Below are positions 1 to 8,371 of a DNA stretch of 29,752 nucleotides, piece by piece. Within the stretch, counting starts at the first letter, position 1; the number at the start of each line of letters is the position of its first letter. The translations under genes were made by a program, and so were the position numbers. The notes beneath the pieces were generated by a model. The model ran no database searches. It was given only the letters and a program-made list of their open reading frames with translations, and was not told the origin of the DNA. Source of the DNA: Pseudomonadota bacterium (GTDB lineage: Bacteria; Desulfobacterota; Desulfarculia; Desulfarculales; Desulfarculaceae); assembly GCA_018902755.1 (NCBI GenBank), contig JAHIQI010000006.1:1-29752 (forward strand). Direction: 5' to 3'.

Positions 1-41
1 CCAAAGGGCCCCGGGCAGGGGCAGGACGACCAGACAAAACC

Positions 42-63
42 GTCCCAGAGCAATATCTGGGAC
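42..63 (-). terminator. Hairpin downstream of the YaaC-like gene
   Basis: A perfect 8-bp inverted repeat (gtcccaga / tctgggac) with a 6-nt loop lies about 60 bp beyond the stop of the minus-strand gene that ends at 125. On the minus strand it is followed by a short ggttttg stretch, so it may be a weak intrinsic terminator. The T tract is poor and no other use is evident. Positions 1-124 contain nothing else recognisable. Confidence 0.3.
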
Positions 64-124
64 TGGAAAGCTGGATTAATCTTTCAATTAGCGCGGAGAT
101 AAGGCTAAAAACCAACGCCGGTAA

Positions 125-1141
125 TTACGCAGCGCTCTCAACTAATAGCATATTGACTATATCATTTTTAAAAGCTTTTTTTTCATAAACAATAAGGTCG
201 TCTTTTTCGGAAGGTAAGTTTGAACAGTCGAAAACTTTCACCGGAGACTCATCATTAATATCGAACTTGATTTTAACTAAAAAACCAGGCCCTGCATCAC
301 GATAATCAAACTTTATACAAGGTCCTTCGTTGGTCACCCCACAAGATCTAATTGGATACAAAATTTGTTCTAACAATTTTTCTTTTTGTGCCAGGCTGCT
401 AGTACTATGGACAATTAATTCAACCTCTTTATATTTTCTAGTTTGATTATATGAAAAAGCAACCCTACCTACAGTAGCGGGCAATTTTATTTTACAAGCA
501 TTAAAGAACCTATACATCGTAGGCAGTTCAGCAAGCAACTCTTTACAAGAAAAGGTCTTGCCCACAATCGCATCAAGGCCTGGCATCTCGGTAGAAAGGC
601 TAGGTTTTCTTTGCGTCTTAACAACGCTTTTATCAATGAACTTACTTTCGACAAAAACAGGAAAGGAGGACAACCTTTTATATATGGACCCAAAAACACC
701 GTTTTTATTGATAGTAACCTTAAGATTTTTTAAAATATTTAGAGGATCGTTACTCGTTTTAGTTAATATATTTTGAGGCATATTAAAGGACAACCCGTGC
801 CTCGTATATTTGTCTCGCTTGAGCGCAGCGACGTCAAAATTCAAGCCCTCTTTACATAATACCATCGCAGACGCCAAATTTATCATGCCATAATAAAGTA
901 GGTTAGGCTTGCTCACTATAGACACAACGGAGCAAGCCTTATGGTACTCCATAGACAACCTAATAAAATGCTTTATTTCGCGTTTTTTGTTGGCGAGGGC
1001 TTCCGATACTAACGGGTCAGACAGTTTGTCTACTACACCGTACTGCTGCGCCAAAAAACTTGTATCTGTAAACCGTTGCAGGAGATGCCATGCGTCCCAA
1101 AATCCATCTCCGGTATTTACCCTGAATATATCTTCTATCAT
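125..1141 (-). CDS. YaaC-like protein (AT-rich, probable foreign gene)
   Basis: A 338-residue protein of unknown biochemical function. The segment around residues 79-120, with LLYYGMINLASAMVL followed by RHGLSFN, resembles the YaaC-like family first seen in Bacillus, in which a P-x-LLYYG-x2-NLA-type helix precedes an HGLS motif. This assignment comes from pattern memory and is moderate. There is no signal peptide or convincing membrane segment, so it should be cytosolic. The start ATG has only a weak purine-rich stretch upstream. Base composition is strikingly AT-rich, with A/T-ending codons, whereas the neighbouring pdxA is GC-rich; this suggests recent horizontal acquisition. It lies 18 bp downstream of pdxA on the same strand and could be read through from that operon. 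A role in defence is possible but nothing in the sequence shows it. Confidence 0.6.
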   Translation of the reverse strand: MIEDIFRVNTGDGFWDAWHLLQRFTDTSFLAQQYGVVDKLSDPLVSEALANKKREIKHFIRLSMEYHKACSVVSIVSKPNLLYYGMINLASAMVLCKEGLNFDVAALKRDKYTRHGLSFNMPQNILTKTSNDPLNILKNLKVTINKNGVFGSIYKRLSSFPVFVESKFIDKSVVKTQRKPSLSTEMPGLDAIVGKTFSCKELLAELPTMYRFFNACKIKLPATVGRVAFSYNQTRKYKEVELIVHSTSSLAQKEKLLEQILYPIRSCGVTNEGPCIKFDYRDAGPGFLVKIKFDINDESPVKVFDCSNLPSEKDDLIVYEKKAFKNDIVNMLLVESAA

Positions 1142-1159
1142 TTCGCCCCCCTCGTCCCC

Positions 1160-2104
1160 TTACTCCCCCGCCCCCGCCATCTCGGCGGCCATCTTCACCG
1201 CCGCGATCATGGAGGCCGGGTTGGCCTGGCCGGTGCCGGCCAGATCGTAGGCCGTGCCGTGATCCACGCTGGTGCGGATGATGGGCAGGCCCAGGCTCAC
1301 GTTGACCCCGTCCTCGAAGTGCAAGAGCTTGAGCGGGATGAGCCCCTGGTCGTGGTACATGCACACCACCGAGTCGAAGTGGCCGCGAGTGGCCCGCCAG
1401 AACACGGTGTCCGGAGGCAGCGGCCCTTGGGCCGCTATGCCCTGGGCCTTTAGCTCTTTCACCGCCGGAGCGATGATGCGCCCCTCCTCGTCGCCGAACA
1501 GGCCGCCCTCCCCGGCGTGGGGGTTCAGGCCGCACACCGCCAGGCGCGGCGCGGCGATGCCCCAGTAGCGCTTGAGCGAGTCGTGGGTGACCTGGGCGGT
1601 GTGCACGATGCCTTCCACGGTCAAGAGGTCGGGCACCTCGCGCAGGGCCTTGTGGATGGTGACCAGCACCACCTTGAGGCGCTCGCCGGCCAGCATCATC
1701 ACCGGGCGCTCGGTGCCGGTGCGCCGGGCCAAAAGGGTGGTGTGCCCGGTGTCGGGATAGCCCGCCGCCTTGAGGGCCTCCTTGCTGATGGGCGCGGTGG
1801 CCATGGCCGCCGCCTGCCCCGCCTGCACCAGCTCAAGGGCCTTTTCCACGAAGGCCCCGGCCAGCTTGCCGCTTTCCGGGCTGGGGCGGCCGGGAGTGAT
1901 TTCAGCCGCCTCGCCCACCTCCACCACCTCCACGTGGGGGGCGGGCAGGCCGCAGGACTTTGCCCCGGCGTTGAGCAGCTCGCGCCGGCCAACCACCACC
2001 AACTCGGCCATGTCCAGGGTGGGGGGATGCACGCACAGGCGGGCAACTATCTCCGGCCCCACTCCGGCGGGGTCGCCCAGGGTAACGGCTATGCGCGGCT
2101 TCAT
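1160..2104 (-). CDS. pdxA: 4-hydroxythreonine-4-phosphate dehydrogenase PdxA
   Basis: Oxidises 4-phosphohydroxy-L-threonine with NAD(P) in the DXP-dependent branch of pyridoxal 5'-phosphate synthesis; a cytosolic, metal-dependent homodimer. The 314 residues match the usual family length of about 330. Visible hallmarks are GDPAGVGPE (10-18), GHTTLLA (120-126), NPHAGE (194-199), MYHDQGLIPLK (249-259) and RTSVDHGTAYD (277-287). H151, H196 and H251 have the same mutual spacing (45 and 55) as the three metal-binding histidines known in E. coli PdxA. The ATG at 2104 is chosen because a GGAGG lies just upstream and the protein then begins MKPRIAVTLGDPAG as expected; a longer frame to 2131 lacks a comparable site. 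The ATG overlaps the stop of the preceding glutaredoxin-like gene (ATGA), implying translational coupling. Confidence 0.96.
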   Translation of the reverse strand: MKPRIAVTLGDPAGVGPEIVARLCVHPPTLDMAELVVVGRRELLNAGAKSCGLPAPHVEVVEVGEAAEITPGRPSPESGKLAGAFVEKALELVQAGQAAAMATAPISKEALKAAGYPDTGHTTLLARRTGTERPVMMLAGERLKVVLVTIHKALREVPDLLTVEGIVHTAQVTHDSLKRYWGIAAPRLAVCGLNPHAGEGGLFGDEEGRIIAPAVKELKAQGIAAQGPLPPDTVFWRATRGHFDSVVCMYHDQGLIPLKLLHFEDGVNVSLGLPIIRTSVDHGTAYDLAGTGQANPASMIAAVKMAAEMAGAGE

Positions 2105-2352
2105 GAGGCACCTCCCAGACGCTTGTTCCAATACTCGGGACGCCAGCCCACCTCCACCTCGTCGTCAAAGGCGATGACCGGCACCACCCGCGCCCCTGGG
2201 GCCAGGCGGGCCATGCGGCGCTTGGCGCTCATGGAGGAAGTCACGTCCTCCTCCTCGATCTTGAACCCCCGCGCCGCGAAGTATTCCTTGGCCGCCCGAC
2301 AGCGTCCGCAGCCGGGGGTCTTGAAGATGGTCACCGCCTTGTCTCCGGCCAT
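2101..2352 (-). CDS. Glutaredoxin-like protein with CGRC motif
   Basis: A small (83-residue) thioredoxin-fold protein, probably a cytosolic thiol-disulfide carrier. It starts MAGDKAVTIFKTPGC and carries an N-terminal CxxC (C15-G-R-C18) after the first beta strand and a cis-proline motif RVVPVI (P58), the two landmarks of glutaredoxins. The motif is CGRC rather than the classical CPYC, so it belongs to the diverse glutaredoxin-like group and its partner is unknown. The ATG at 2352 is preferred over an upstream in-frame start because GGGAG sits at good spacing before it. Its stop overlaps the pdxA start, so both genes are likely co-transcribed from a promoter in the 180-bp divergent gap before the tail cassette. 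Confidence 0.82.
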   Translation of the reverse strand: MAGDKAVTIFKTPGCGRCRAAKEYFAARGFKIEEEDVTSSMSAKRRMARLAPGARVVPVIAFDDEVEVGWRPEYWNKRLGGAS

Positions 2353-2532
2353 GAGCCCACTCCCTTTTGGCAAATAAAAAACAATCTTAGCGCCGCCGCG
2401 CCCCCCGCGCAAACCACCGGGGCGCCACGGGGAAATACTTTTGTGCGCGGCCGCAGTGGGCCCCCGCCGGGGACTGGCCTAGGCTCGGGGACAGGATGCA
2501 ACCGGCCACGGCCCCGATGCGCGGAGGACCCC

Positions 2533-5247
2533 ATGAGCACTTGCCGCTTCATGTTCAGCAACCTGATCCCAGGCCCCCAGGCCCTGGGGGTCTCCTCGGC
2601 CCGGCCGGGCATGGTGGGCTCTCCGGCCGCCGAGGCCCTGGGCTCGGCCACCTGCCTGGCCGCCGGGGAGCACACCGGCTCCCTGGACCAGGTGCTGGTG
2701 GTGGAGATCGACTCGCTGGGGGCGGGCGACGAGGTGGGCCTGGCCACCTTCCGCTGGAAGCGCGAGAGCGCCGGGGCCTGGGAGGCAAGCGGGGTGCCCA
2801 CCTCGCTGGGCCTGACCCCCCTGGCCGACGGGGTGAGCGTGAAGTGGGTGCCCGGCCCTGGCCAGGAGTTTTACAAGGGCGACCGCTGGAGCATATTGGC
2901 TACCGGTTGCCAGGGGCCCCAGGCGCTCATGGACCGCGACCGGGACACCGCCTGGCGCAGCCTGGAAACGGCCGCGCAGTTTATCGAGGCGGACCTAGGA
3001 CAGGCCCAAACGGTGCGGGCCCTGGTGTTGGCCGACCACAATCTGAGCGACAGCGCTACGGCCACCCTCAAGGCGAGGGACGCCCTGCACCAACCGGTGT
3101 GGAGCTACGATCCCGGCGAGGGCGGCTTGACCGACAGCCTGGGCCAGGCCCTGAGCAACGGCCGGGCCACCCCGCGCACCTATATCGACGGCGGGACGCT
3201 CAAGTACGCCGCCGCCGGGGAGTCCTGCTTCGAGGGCGGAATGCTCTCCCTGGAGCCCGCCGTGACCAACCTGCTGAGCTACAGCGAGGGCTTTGACGAA
3301 GCGGCGTGGGTGGCGGTGCGCTCGGCGGTGAGCGCCGGGGCGACGGCCGCGCCCGACGGACAGGGCCCGGCCCAAAAGCTGGTGGCTGACGACAGCGACG
3401 AGGCCAGCCACAACCTGTACCAGCTCCGCGCCCTGGCCGATGGCGCCGACTACGTCTGCTCCGTCTTCGCCAAGGCCGGGGAGCTGTCCTGGCTGCGCCT
3501 GGTGTTTCTGGACAAGGGCAACGTGGAGCAGGGCGGCTATTTCAACCTGGCCGACGGCAGCCTGGGCAGCGCGGTGGGCTCCGCGACAATTGGGATACAG
3601 TCCGTAGGCAACGGTTGGTATCGCCTATGGGCAAAATTCAATTCCGGCACCGGGAGCAGCGGCCAGTACATGTTTCTGTCCCTGGCCCAGGCCGACGGCG
3701 AGGACAGCTTCGCCGCCGCGCCCAGCGGCCAGGGCCTGTATTTGTGGGGAGCCCAACTGGAGGCGGCCTCCGCGCCCAGCGCCTATTGCCCCCACCGGGG
3801 GCGTAACCGCCTGCGCTGGAGCGGCAAGCTCGACGCCTCGGCCTGGAGCCTTGGCGGCAACGCGCTTTTGGACGATATGGGGGACGGCTCCTACCGCCTG
3901 CAACTTCCCGCCGCCGGGAGCACCTTCCTGGTCCAGAGCGGGGCCCTGCGGGCCGGGGCTCAGCACACCATGTCCCTGGAGGCCAGGGCCTATGGCGGCG
4001 AAACGCAGTTCCAACTGGACCTGCGCGACGACTCCGGGGAACACCTCTCCCCGGTGTTCACCGCCACCAACCAGTGGCAGCGCTTCAGCTTCACCTACAC
4101 CGTGGGCGCGGCGGGCGGCAACAACTACGTCTACATCAACAACGGGGGCGACTCCTACGCCACGGACCTGGTGATCCGCCGGGCCCAACTGGAGCTGGGG
4201 AGCGCGGCAACCGCCTACGCCCCCACCGGCGAGCCGGGAGTGCGCGACGCCGACGCGGTGAGCTTCCCCTTGCCCGACACGGTGGCCGAGGCCATGTCCC
4301 AGGGGGGCCAAGGCTGCCTGGCCCTGGAGTGGTCGCCGGGCCTGGATTACACCGCCTTTCCCCCGGACATTGTTCAGGCCCTTTTTTCCACCTCCGCCGA
4401 GTCCGGCTACACCTTTCTGCCCCTGTACCTCTACCGCAACTCCACGGGCTCGCGCTTTTCGGCCTACGACCTAACCCGCCTGCGCCGCACCGACATATTC
4501 GTGGACTTCCTGAACGGCCAGACCTACCTGGCGGCCCTGCGCTGGCACAGCGGCGGCAACTTCCAGGTGGGCTGCGACGCCGCCTGGGGCGAGGAAAAAG
4601 CCTACGAGGGGGCCTTCAACGTCAGCGCCGGGCGCATCAGCCTGGGCCAGTCCCCCCGCTTTCCCATGCGCCTGGGGCGGGTGAAGCTCTGGGAGCATTG
4701 GCTGGAGCGGGAGCCGGGCTCGCTTCTGGAGCCCTGGGAGCATCCCGACTACAGCCAGGCCCTCACCATCACCACGCCCCACCTGACCTGCTTTCTGGAG
4801 CAGAGCCACCGCCACTGGCGCCTGGAGCTGGACGATCCGGCCAACCCCGAGGGCCTGCTCAGGGCCAGCCAGTTTTACCTGGGCGAGAGCTTCGAGCCCA
4901 AGCGCACCTTCCGCGCCGGTTACGGCCAGGGCAGCGTGGCCACCCGCAGGCTGGTGAGCGGCGGCGGGGGCAAGGTGACGGGCAGCAGCGGGGCCCTGGC
5001 CGCCTACTACCAGCTGGAGTTCGCCCGCCTGGACGACGCCGACGCCCAGGGCCTGGAGGAGATGCTGGCCGCGGTGCACGCGGGCGGCGAGGGCGGCCTG
5101 CGGCCCCTGTTCTTCACGCCCTTCACGGAAGATCCTAGCCGCACCCTCTACTGTCTGCCCGGCGCGAAGCTGGCCCGCCAGGAGGCCCCAGGCGGGCGCT
5201 GGAACCTTAGCCTGCGCCTGGAGGAGGTGGTCAAAAGCGATGTTTGA
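2533..5247 (+). CDS. Large phage tail/fibre-like protein with carbohydrate-binding-type modules
   Basis: A 904-residue multidomain protein, probably a virion surface or receptor-binding component. In order: an N-terminal beta-rich segment (1-120); a discoidin (F5/8C)-like stretch with MDRDRDTAW and IEADLGQ (about 125-230); two repeated jelly-roll modules, the first opening TNLLSYSEGFDEAAW and closing YLWGAQLEAASAPSAY (about 245-422), the second opening RNRLRWSGKLDASAW and closing IRRAQLELGSAATAYAP (about 424-567); a LamG-like region (575-745); and a C-terminal domain ending in NLSLRLEEV. The NLL-YSE...W...AQLE pattern is typical of phage head-spike or tail-fibre carbohydrate-binding modules. 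The start at 2533 follows GGAGG; the open frame extends to 2443 without support. The stop overlaps the next ATG by 8 bases (ATGTTTGA). The exact family is not known to me. Confidence 0.72.
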   Translation: MSTCRFMFSNLIPGPQALGVSSARPGMVGSPAAEALGSATCLAAGEHTGSLDQVLVVEIDSLGAGDEVGLATFRWKRESAGAWEASGVPTSLGLTPLADGVSVKWVPGPGQEFYKGDRWSILATGCQGPQALMDRDRDTAWRSLETAAQFIEADLGQAQTVRALVLADHNLSDSATATLKARDALHQPVWSYDPGEGGLTDSLGQALSNGRATPRTYIDGGTLKYAAAGESCFEGGMLSLEPAVTNLLSYSEGFDEAAWVAVRSAVSAGATAAPDGQGPAQKLVADDSDEASHNLYQLRALADGADYVCSVFAKAGELSWLRLVFLDKGNVEQGGYFNLADGSLGSAVGSATIGIQSVGNGWYRLWAKFNSGTGSSGQYMFLSLAQADGEDSFAAAPSGQGLYLWGAQLEAASAPSAYCPHRGRNRLRWSGKLDASAWSLGGNALLDDMGDGSYRLQLPAAGSTFLVQSGALRAGAQHTMSLEARAYGGETQFQLDLRDDSGEHLSPVFTATNQWQRFSFTYTVGAAGGNNYVYINNGGDSYATDLVIRRAQLELGSAATAYAPTGEPGVRDADAVSFPLPDTVAEAMSQGGQGCLALEWSPGLDYTAFPPDIVQALFSTSAESGYTFLPLYLYRNSTGSRFSAYDLTRLRRTDIFVDFLNGQTYLAALRWHSGGNFQVGCDAAWGEEKAYEGAFNVSAGRISLGQSPRFPMRLGRVKLWEHWLEREPGSLLEPWEHPDYSQALTITTPHLTCFLEQSHRHWRLELDDPANPEGLLRASQFYLGESFEPKRTFRAGYGQGSVATRRLVSGGGGKVTGSSGALAAYYQLEFARLDDADAQGLEEMLAAVHAGGEGGLRPLFFTPFTEDPSRTLYCLPGAKLARQEAPGGRWNLSLRLEEVVKSDV

Positions 5248-5729
5248 GATCAGCCAATCCTTCAACCAGGCCCGCCGCGACCGGGGGAAAAAGCCGGTGC
5301 TGTTGTTCAGCCTGGTCAACGCCTTCGGCCAGCGGGTCTACGCCGCCCGCCGCCCCCACCCAGGCGGACGGCCAGTTTTTGGCCGACGGCGCGTGCCTGG
5401 CCGGCCTTGGCAGCCTGAGACTGTTGGAGCGGGGGGCCCGGGTGCTCTCCCTGGGCCGCCTGCGCGAGACCCTCACCGCCAGCGGCGAGGTGCTGGCCAG
5501 TTTGCGCCAGGAGGAGGCGGACAGCCTGTCCGTGACCCTGGCCAACGACGGCGGGGCCTTGCCCTTCAGCCGCCTGGAGGCGCGGGAAAACATCCTGGGC
5601 GCGGTTGGTGAGCTGATGGTGGGCTGGCCGGGCATCCCCGGCCGGGACTATCTGCGCCGCTTCCGGGGGCGGGTGAGCGCCTATCGCCTGGAGGAGACCC
5701 AGCTCACTCTAACCTTGCAGGCCCTGTGA
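5240..5729 (+). CDS. Phage tail-tip protein (gpL/DUF2163-like), interrupted by a frameshift
   Basis: Two overlapping frames together make one protein of about 162 residues. It starts MFEISQSFNQARRDRGKKPV in the frame of the 5240 ATG and continues after a one-base shift with QADGQFLADGACLAGLG through to LTLTLQAL, stopping at 5727-5729. Removing one C from the five-C run at 5353-5357 joins the frames cleanly. The second half (SVTLANDGG..FSRLEA.ENILG, then PGIPGRDYLRRFRGRVSAY) looks like the beta-sandwich of tail-tip proteins that connect the tail tube to the hub, by general resemblance only. The overlap with both neighbours argues that the joined product is the ancestral one. Causes could be a base-calling error, a real inactivating indel or, least likely, programmed slippage. 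Confidence 0.62.
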
Positions 5730-6934
5730 TGCTCGACCTGAGCGCCACCCTGGAGCTTAGGCGGGCCGGGGACTACGCCTCGCCGCGCAAGCAGACCGCT
5801 CTGCTGCCGGTGGTCTACGGCGACATGAGCCTGGGGGGCGGCGGCGGCTTGTGGGAGGCGGTGTGCCTGGATAAGGACGCCTTTGTCTACGCCCTGGCCG
5901 GGCACGCCCTGCGCCCGGTGGCGGCGGGCAACGCGGTGGCCCTGTTTGACGGCGACGGCCAGATGATCGACCCCAGCGCCTACAGCCTGGACCTGGCCCA
6001 CGACTTCGAGGGCCGGGGGGTGATCGCCACCGCCACCTTCGGCGAGGACGCCCAGGCCTTGGAGCCCATCACTGTGCGGGCCCAGGGCCGGACCGACGAG
6101 GAGGGCGGGCTCATCGCCAACCCGGTGGAGGTGGTGCGCGACCTGCTGCTGGGCCTGTCCGGAGCCGAGGGCGAGGACCTGGACCAGGCCGCCTTCAGCC
6201 GGGCGCGGGCCCGGGCCGAGTCCCTGGGCTTTGCCGCCGCCGGGGTGATCGCCAAACAGGCCAGCCTGGGCAACCTGGTCACCGCCGTGCTGGCCGACTT
6301 CCTGGGCTCCTGGTGGCTGGGCGGCAACGGCAGTCTCAGGATGTTTCTGGATTTGGGGGCGGGCTCGCTGAGCGAGAGCGACATCGCCGCCTGCCTGCGC
6401 CAGGGCGACCTTAGCGGGGTGAGCGTGCAGGCCACCCTGGCCGACATGGTCAACCGGGCCCCGGTGAGCTACGCCTACAACTTCGCCGCCAAGGAGTACC
6501 AAGGCTACTTCGACGGCCTGGAGACCCAGGACCTCAGGGCCCAGGGACTGCATGGGGTGGCCGCAACCACCCTGGAGCTGCCCTGGGTGCGCGCGGCCTC
6601 GGTGGCCCGCGCCGTTTCCCAGCGCCTGGTGGGGCTTTTGGGCCGCCCCCGCCGGGTGATCGCCTGCCAGGAGAACTCGCTCATAAACCTGCCGCTCGAA
6701 AAAGGCGACGCGGTGCTGTTTGGCCTGTCCTGGCTCCTGGACCCCCAGGGGCGGCCCCTCAAGAACCAGATCGTGCGGGTCTTGGGCCTGGAGCCGGACC
6801 TTGACGCCGGGACCGTGGGCTACACCCTATTGGACACGGGGCTATACAAAACCCTGGCCGCCTTGGCCGACGGGCGGGGCCGTGCCGACGGTTCCCTGGA
6901 GGCCGGGGGCGGCCGGGACCGCAACGACTACTAG
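5729..6934 (+). CDS. Phage tail hub-like protein
   Basis: A 401-residue protein resembling central tail hubs (gpJ or gp27-like). Near the N terminus LLPVVYGDMSLGGGGGLW and YALAGHALRPV form a motif pair seen in tail-tip proteins. The middle has NPVEVVRDLLLGLSG, followed by SLGNLVTAVLADFLGSWWL and then a G-x-L-x-M-x-L strand, the usual layout of hub domains where an 'N-P-x-x-ll-x-dlL' helix precedes the second hub barrel. The ATG at 5729 overlaps the previous stop (TGATG), which implies coupling; a GTG one codon earlier is possible. The acidic, glycine-rich C terminus (GRGRADGSLEAGGGRDRNDY) is probably disordered. The family assignment is by architecture and position. Confidence 0.6.
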   Translation: MLDLSATLELRRAGDYASPRKQTALLPVVYGDMSLGGGGGLWEAVCLDKDAFVYALAGHALRPVAAGNAVALFDGDGQMIDPSAYSLDLAHDFEGRGVIATATFGEDAQALEPITVRAQGRTDEEGGLIANPVEVVRDLLLGLSGAEGEDLDQAAFSRARARAESLGFAAAGVIAKQASLGNLVTAVLADFLGSWWLGGNGSLRMFLDLGAGSLSESDIAACLRQGDLSGVSVQATLADMVNRAPVSYAYNFAAKEYQGYFDGLETQDLRAQGLHGVAATTLELPWVRAASVARAVSQRLVGLLGRPRRVIACQENSLINLPLEKGDAVLFGLSWLLDPQGRPLKNQIVRVLGLEPDLDAGTVGYTLLDTGLYKTLAALADGRGRADGSLEAGGGRDRNDY

Positions 6935-6943
6935 GAGAGGATC

Positions 6944-7912
6944 ATGTCTGACCTGAGAATCCAATACGACGAGGAGATGGTCGGCGCGGGCCACCCCACC
7001 AAGGAGGACACCCTCAACCGCCTGATGCTGGCCGAGCACGACAGCGCGGGCCTGCACCAGCGGGCCACCCTGCCGGCCCAGGAGGAAGACCCCGACACCG
7101 CGGCGGCCCAAGGGGCCCTGTACGTGAAGAACAGCGGCGGCCAGGCCGAGCTGTTCTTCCGGGGCGCGCAGAGCGGGGCGGTGACCCAGCTCACCAAGGA
7201 GGGGGCGGTGAGCGGCAGCCAGTCCGCGGCCCTTACCGGATGCCTGCCCGCCTGGTCCTCGGCCGAGGCCTTCACCCTGGCCAGCGGCGAGGTGGACATC
7301 CTGGGTAGCCTCTACCAGGTGTCGGCCGCCCTGACCAAGAGCGGCCAGAGCGGCTTCACCACCAGCGCCTGGCTCTACCTGAAGGCCACGGCCCCGGCCT
7401 CGGGCAGCGAGCTGGACGCGTCCTGCCTGAGCCTGGACCCCGCCACCCCCGGCTGGAGCGACGCCTACAAGGCCTGGTACATAGGCACCGCGCGGGTAAT
7501 CGGGGTGCTGCGCTCCGACGCCTCGGGCGAACTGGCCCCCTTCTCCTGCGACGGCAGAACCTTCCAACTATCCTCCGGCTCCATCTTCCCGCTCTCCACC
7601 AGCTCGCCGGCCACCTCGGCCACCGCCCTGGGGGTGGGCCTGCCCGCCCTGGGCCGCTTGTGGTGGTACGGCCAGGCCTACCTTAGCCAGGCCAACGCCC
7701 AGACCTACTGGGTGTACATGGGCTCCGACGGCACCGAGGGCTCCACCGCCGGGGCCATCGCCAAACAGAACGCGCCGGGAGACTACGTCACCCCCTTTTC
7801 CATGATGACCGACGCCTCGGGCAACGTTTATTACCACGTCTACTGGTCCGGCACCGGCTCGTTGCAGATTCACTGCCGCGGTTTCGCCCTGCCCGCCGGC
7901 CTGGCCAGGTAA
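6944..7912 (+). CDS. Phage tail fibre-like protein
   Basis: A 322-residue protein, likely a distal fibre or receptor-binding subunit. Residues about 50-85 carry AAAQGALYVKNSGGQAELFFR followed by TQLTKEG, a motif common in phage tail and head-fibre proteins where a short beta-hairpin precedes the trimeric shaft. The remaining sequence is rich in Ser, Thr, Ala, Gly and Trp with alternating hydrophobic residues, as in a beta-rich receptor-binding domain. It has no signal peptide. The start has an ideal GGAGAGG site 9 bp after the preceding stop, and the next gene follows 10 bp downstream. Host specificity or target cannot be read from the sequence. Confidence 0.58.
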   Translation: MSDLRIQYDEEMVGAGHPTKEDTLNRLMLAEHDSAGLHQRATLPAQEEDPDTAAAQGALYVKNSGGQAELFFRGAQSGAVTQLTKEGAVSGSQSAALTGCLPAWSSAEAFTLASGEVDILGSLYQVSAALTKSGQSGFTTSAWLYLKATAPASGSELDASCLSLDPATPGWSDAYKAWYIGTARVIGVLRSDASGELAPFSCDGRTFQLSSGSIFPLSTSSPATSATALGVGLPALGRLWWYGQAYLSQANAQTYWVYMGSDGTEGSTAGAIAKQNAPGDYVTPFSMMTDASGNVYYHVYWSGTGSLQIHCRGFALPAGLAR

Positions 7913-7922
7913 GGAGGTTCCC

Positions 7923-8371
7923 ATGCAGTCCAAGATGATCGCCTACGACCCGCTCACCGGCGAGATCCGGGGCGTCTGCCTCACCCCGCCCCAGGTCCTG
8001 GCCTGGCAGGCCCAGGGCCTGACCGCCATCGACGGCCCCGAGGAGGCGGGCCTGGACACCCACCGGGTGGCTGAGGGCCAAGTGGTGGCCAAGGTGCAGG
8101 TGGAGCTCAGCCCCGACCAGAGCCAGATCGTGGCCGACGGCCAGGACCAGGCGGTGGTGGCGGTCACCGTCTCCGGCCAGGAGCCGCCCGGCTCCCTGGA
8201 GCTCACCCCGTGGGCAGCCAGAGCGAGAGCGTGGCCCTGGTGGGCGGGGTGGGCGCCCTCAGCCCCATCAGCGCCGTCACCCCCTGCACGGTGCTGGTGG
8301 CCGTGGCCGATTCCATCACCTACCGGTGCGAGCCGGTCAGCATAACGGCGGTGGAAGATGTCCAGCTCTAG
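7923..8371 (+). CDS. Small tail-cassette protein with Ig-like C terminus, frameshifted
   Basis: The uninterrupted frame from 7923 runs to 8345 (140 residues), but its last 40 residues are a Trp/Pro/Ala/Arg-rich jumble typical of out-of-frame GC-rich DNA. Shifting by -1 within the four-C run at 8207-8209 restores a plausible beta-rich sequence: GSQSESVALVGGVGALSP, then CTVLVAVADSITYRCEPVSI, ending VEDVQL at a TAG (8369-8371). The corrected protein is about 149 residues. The N-terminal half (MIAYDPLTGEIRGVCLTP...) resembles small fibre-associated proteins, and VTVSGQEPPGSLELTP with the corrected tail resembles a bacterial Ig-like fold. The corrected stop overlaps the next gene's ATG (8358), like the other junctions here, which supports the corrected frame. 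RBS AAGGAGG precedes the ATG. Confidence 0.6.

Noticed and set aside
2443..2532. Upstream extension of the 904-residue fibre-like gene
   Set aside because: It lacks a ribosome site and adds a low-complexity Pro/Arg/Gly leader, whereas the ATG at 2533 has a GGAGG at good spacing.
5340..5370. Programmed ribosomal frameshift in the tail-tip gene
   Set aside because: No slippery heptamer or obvious downstream structure is visible, and a single C-run indel explains it. Kept only as a remote alternative.
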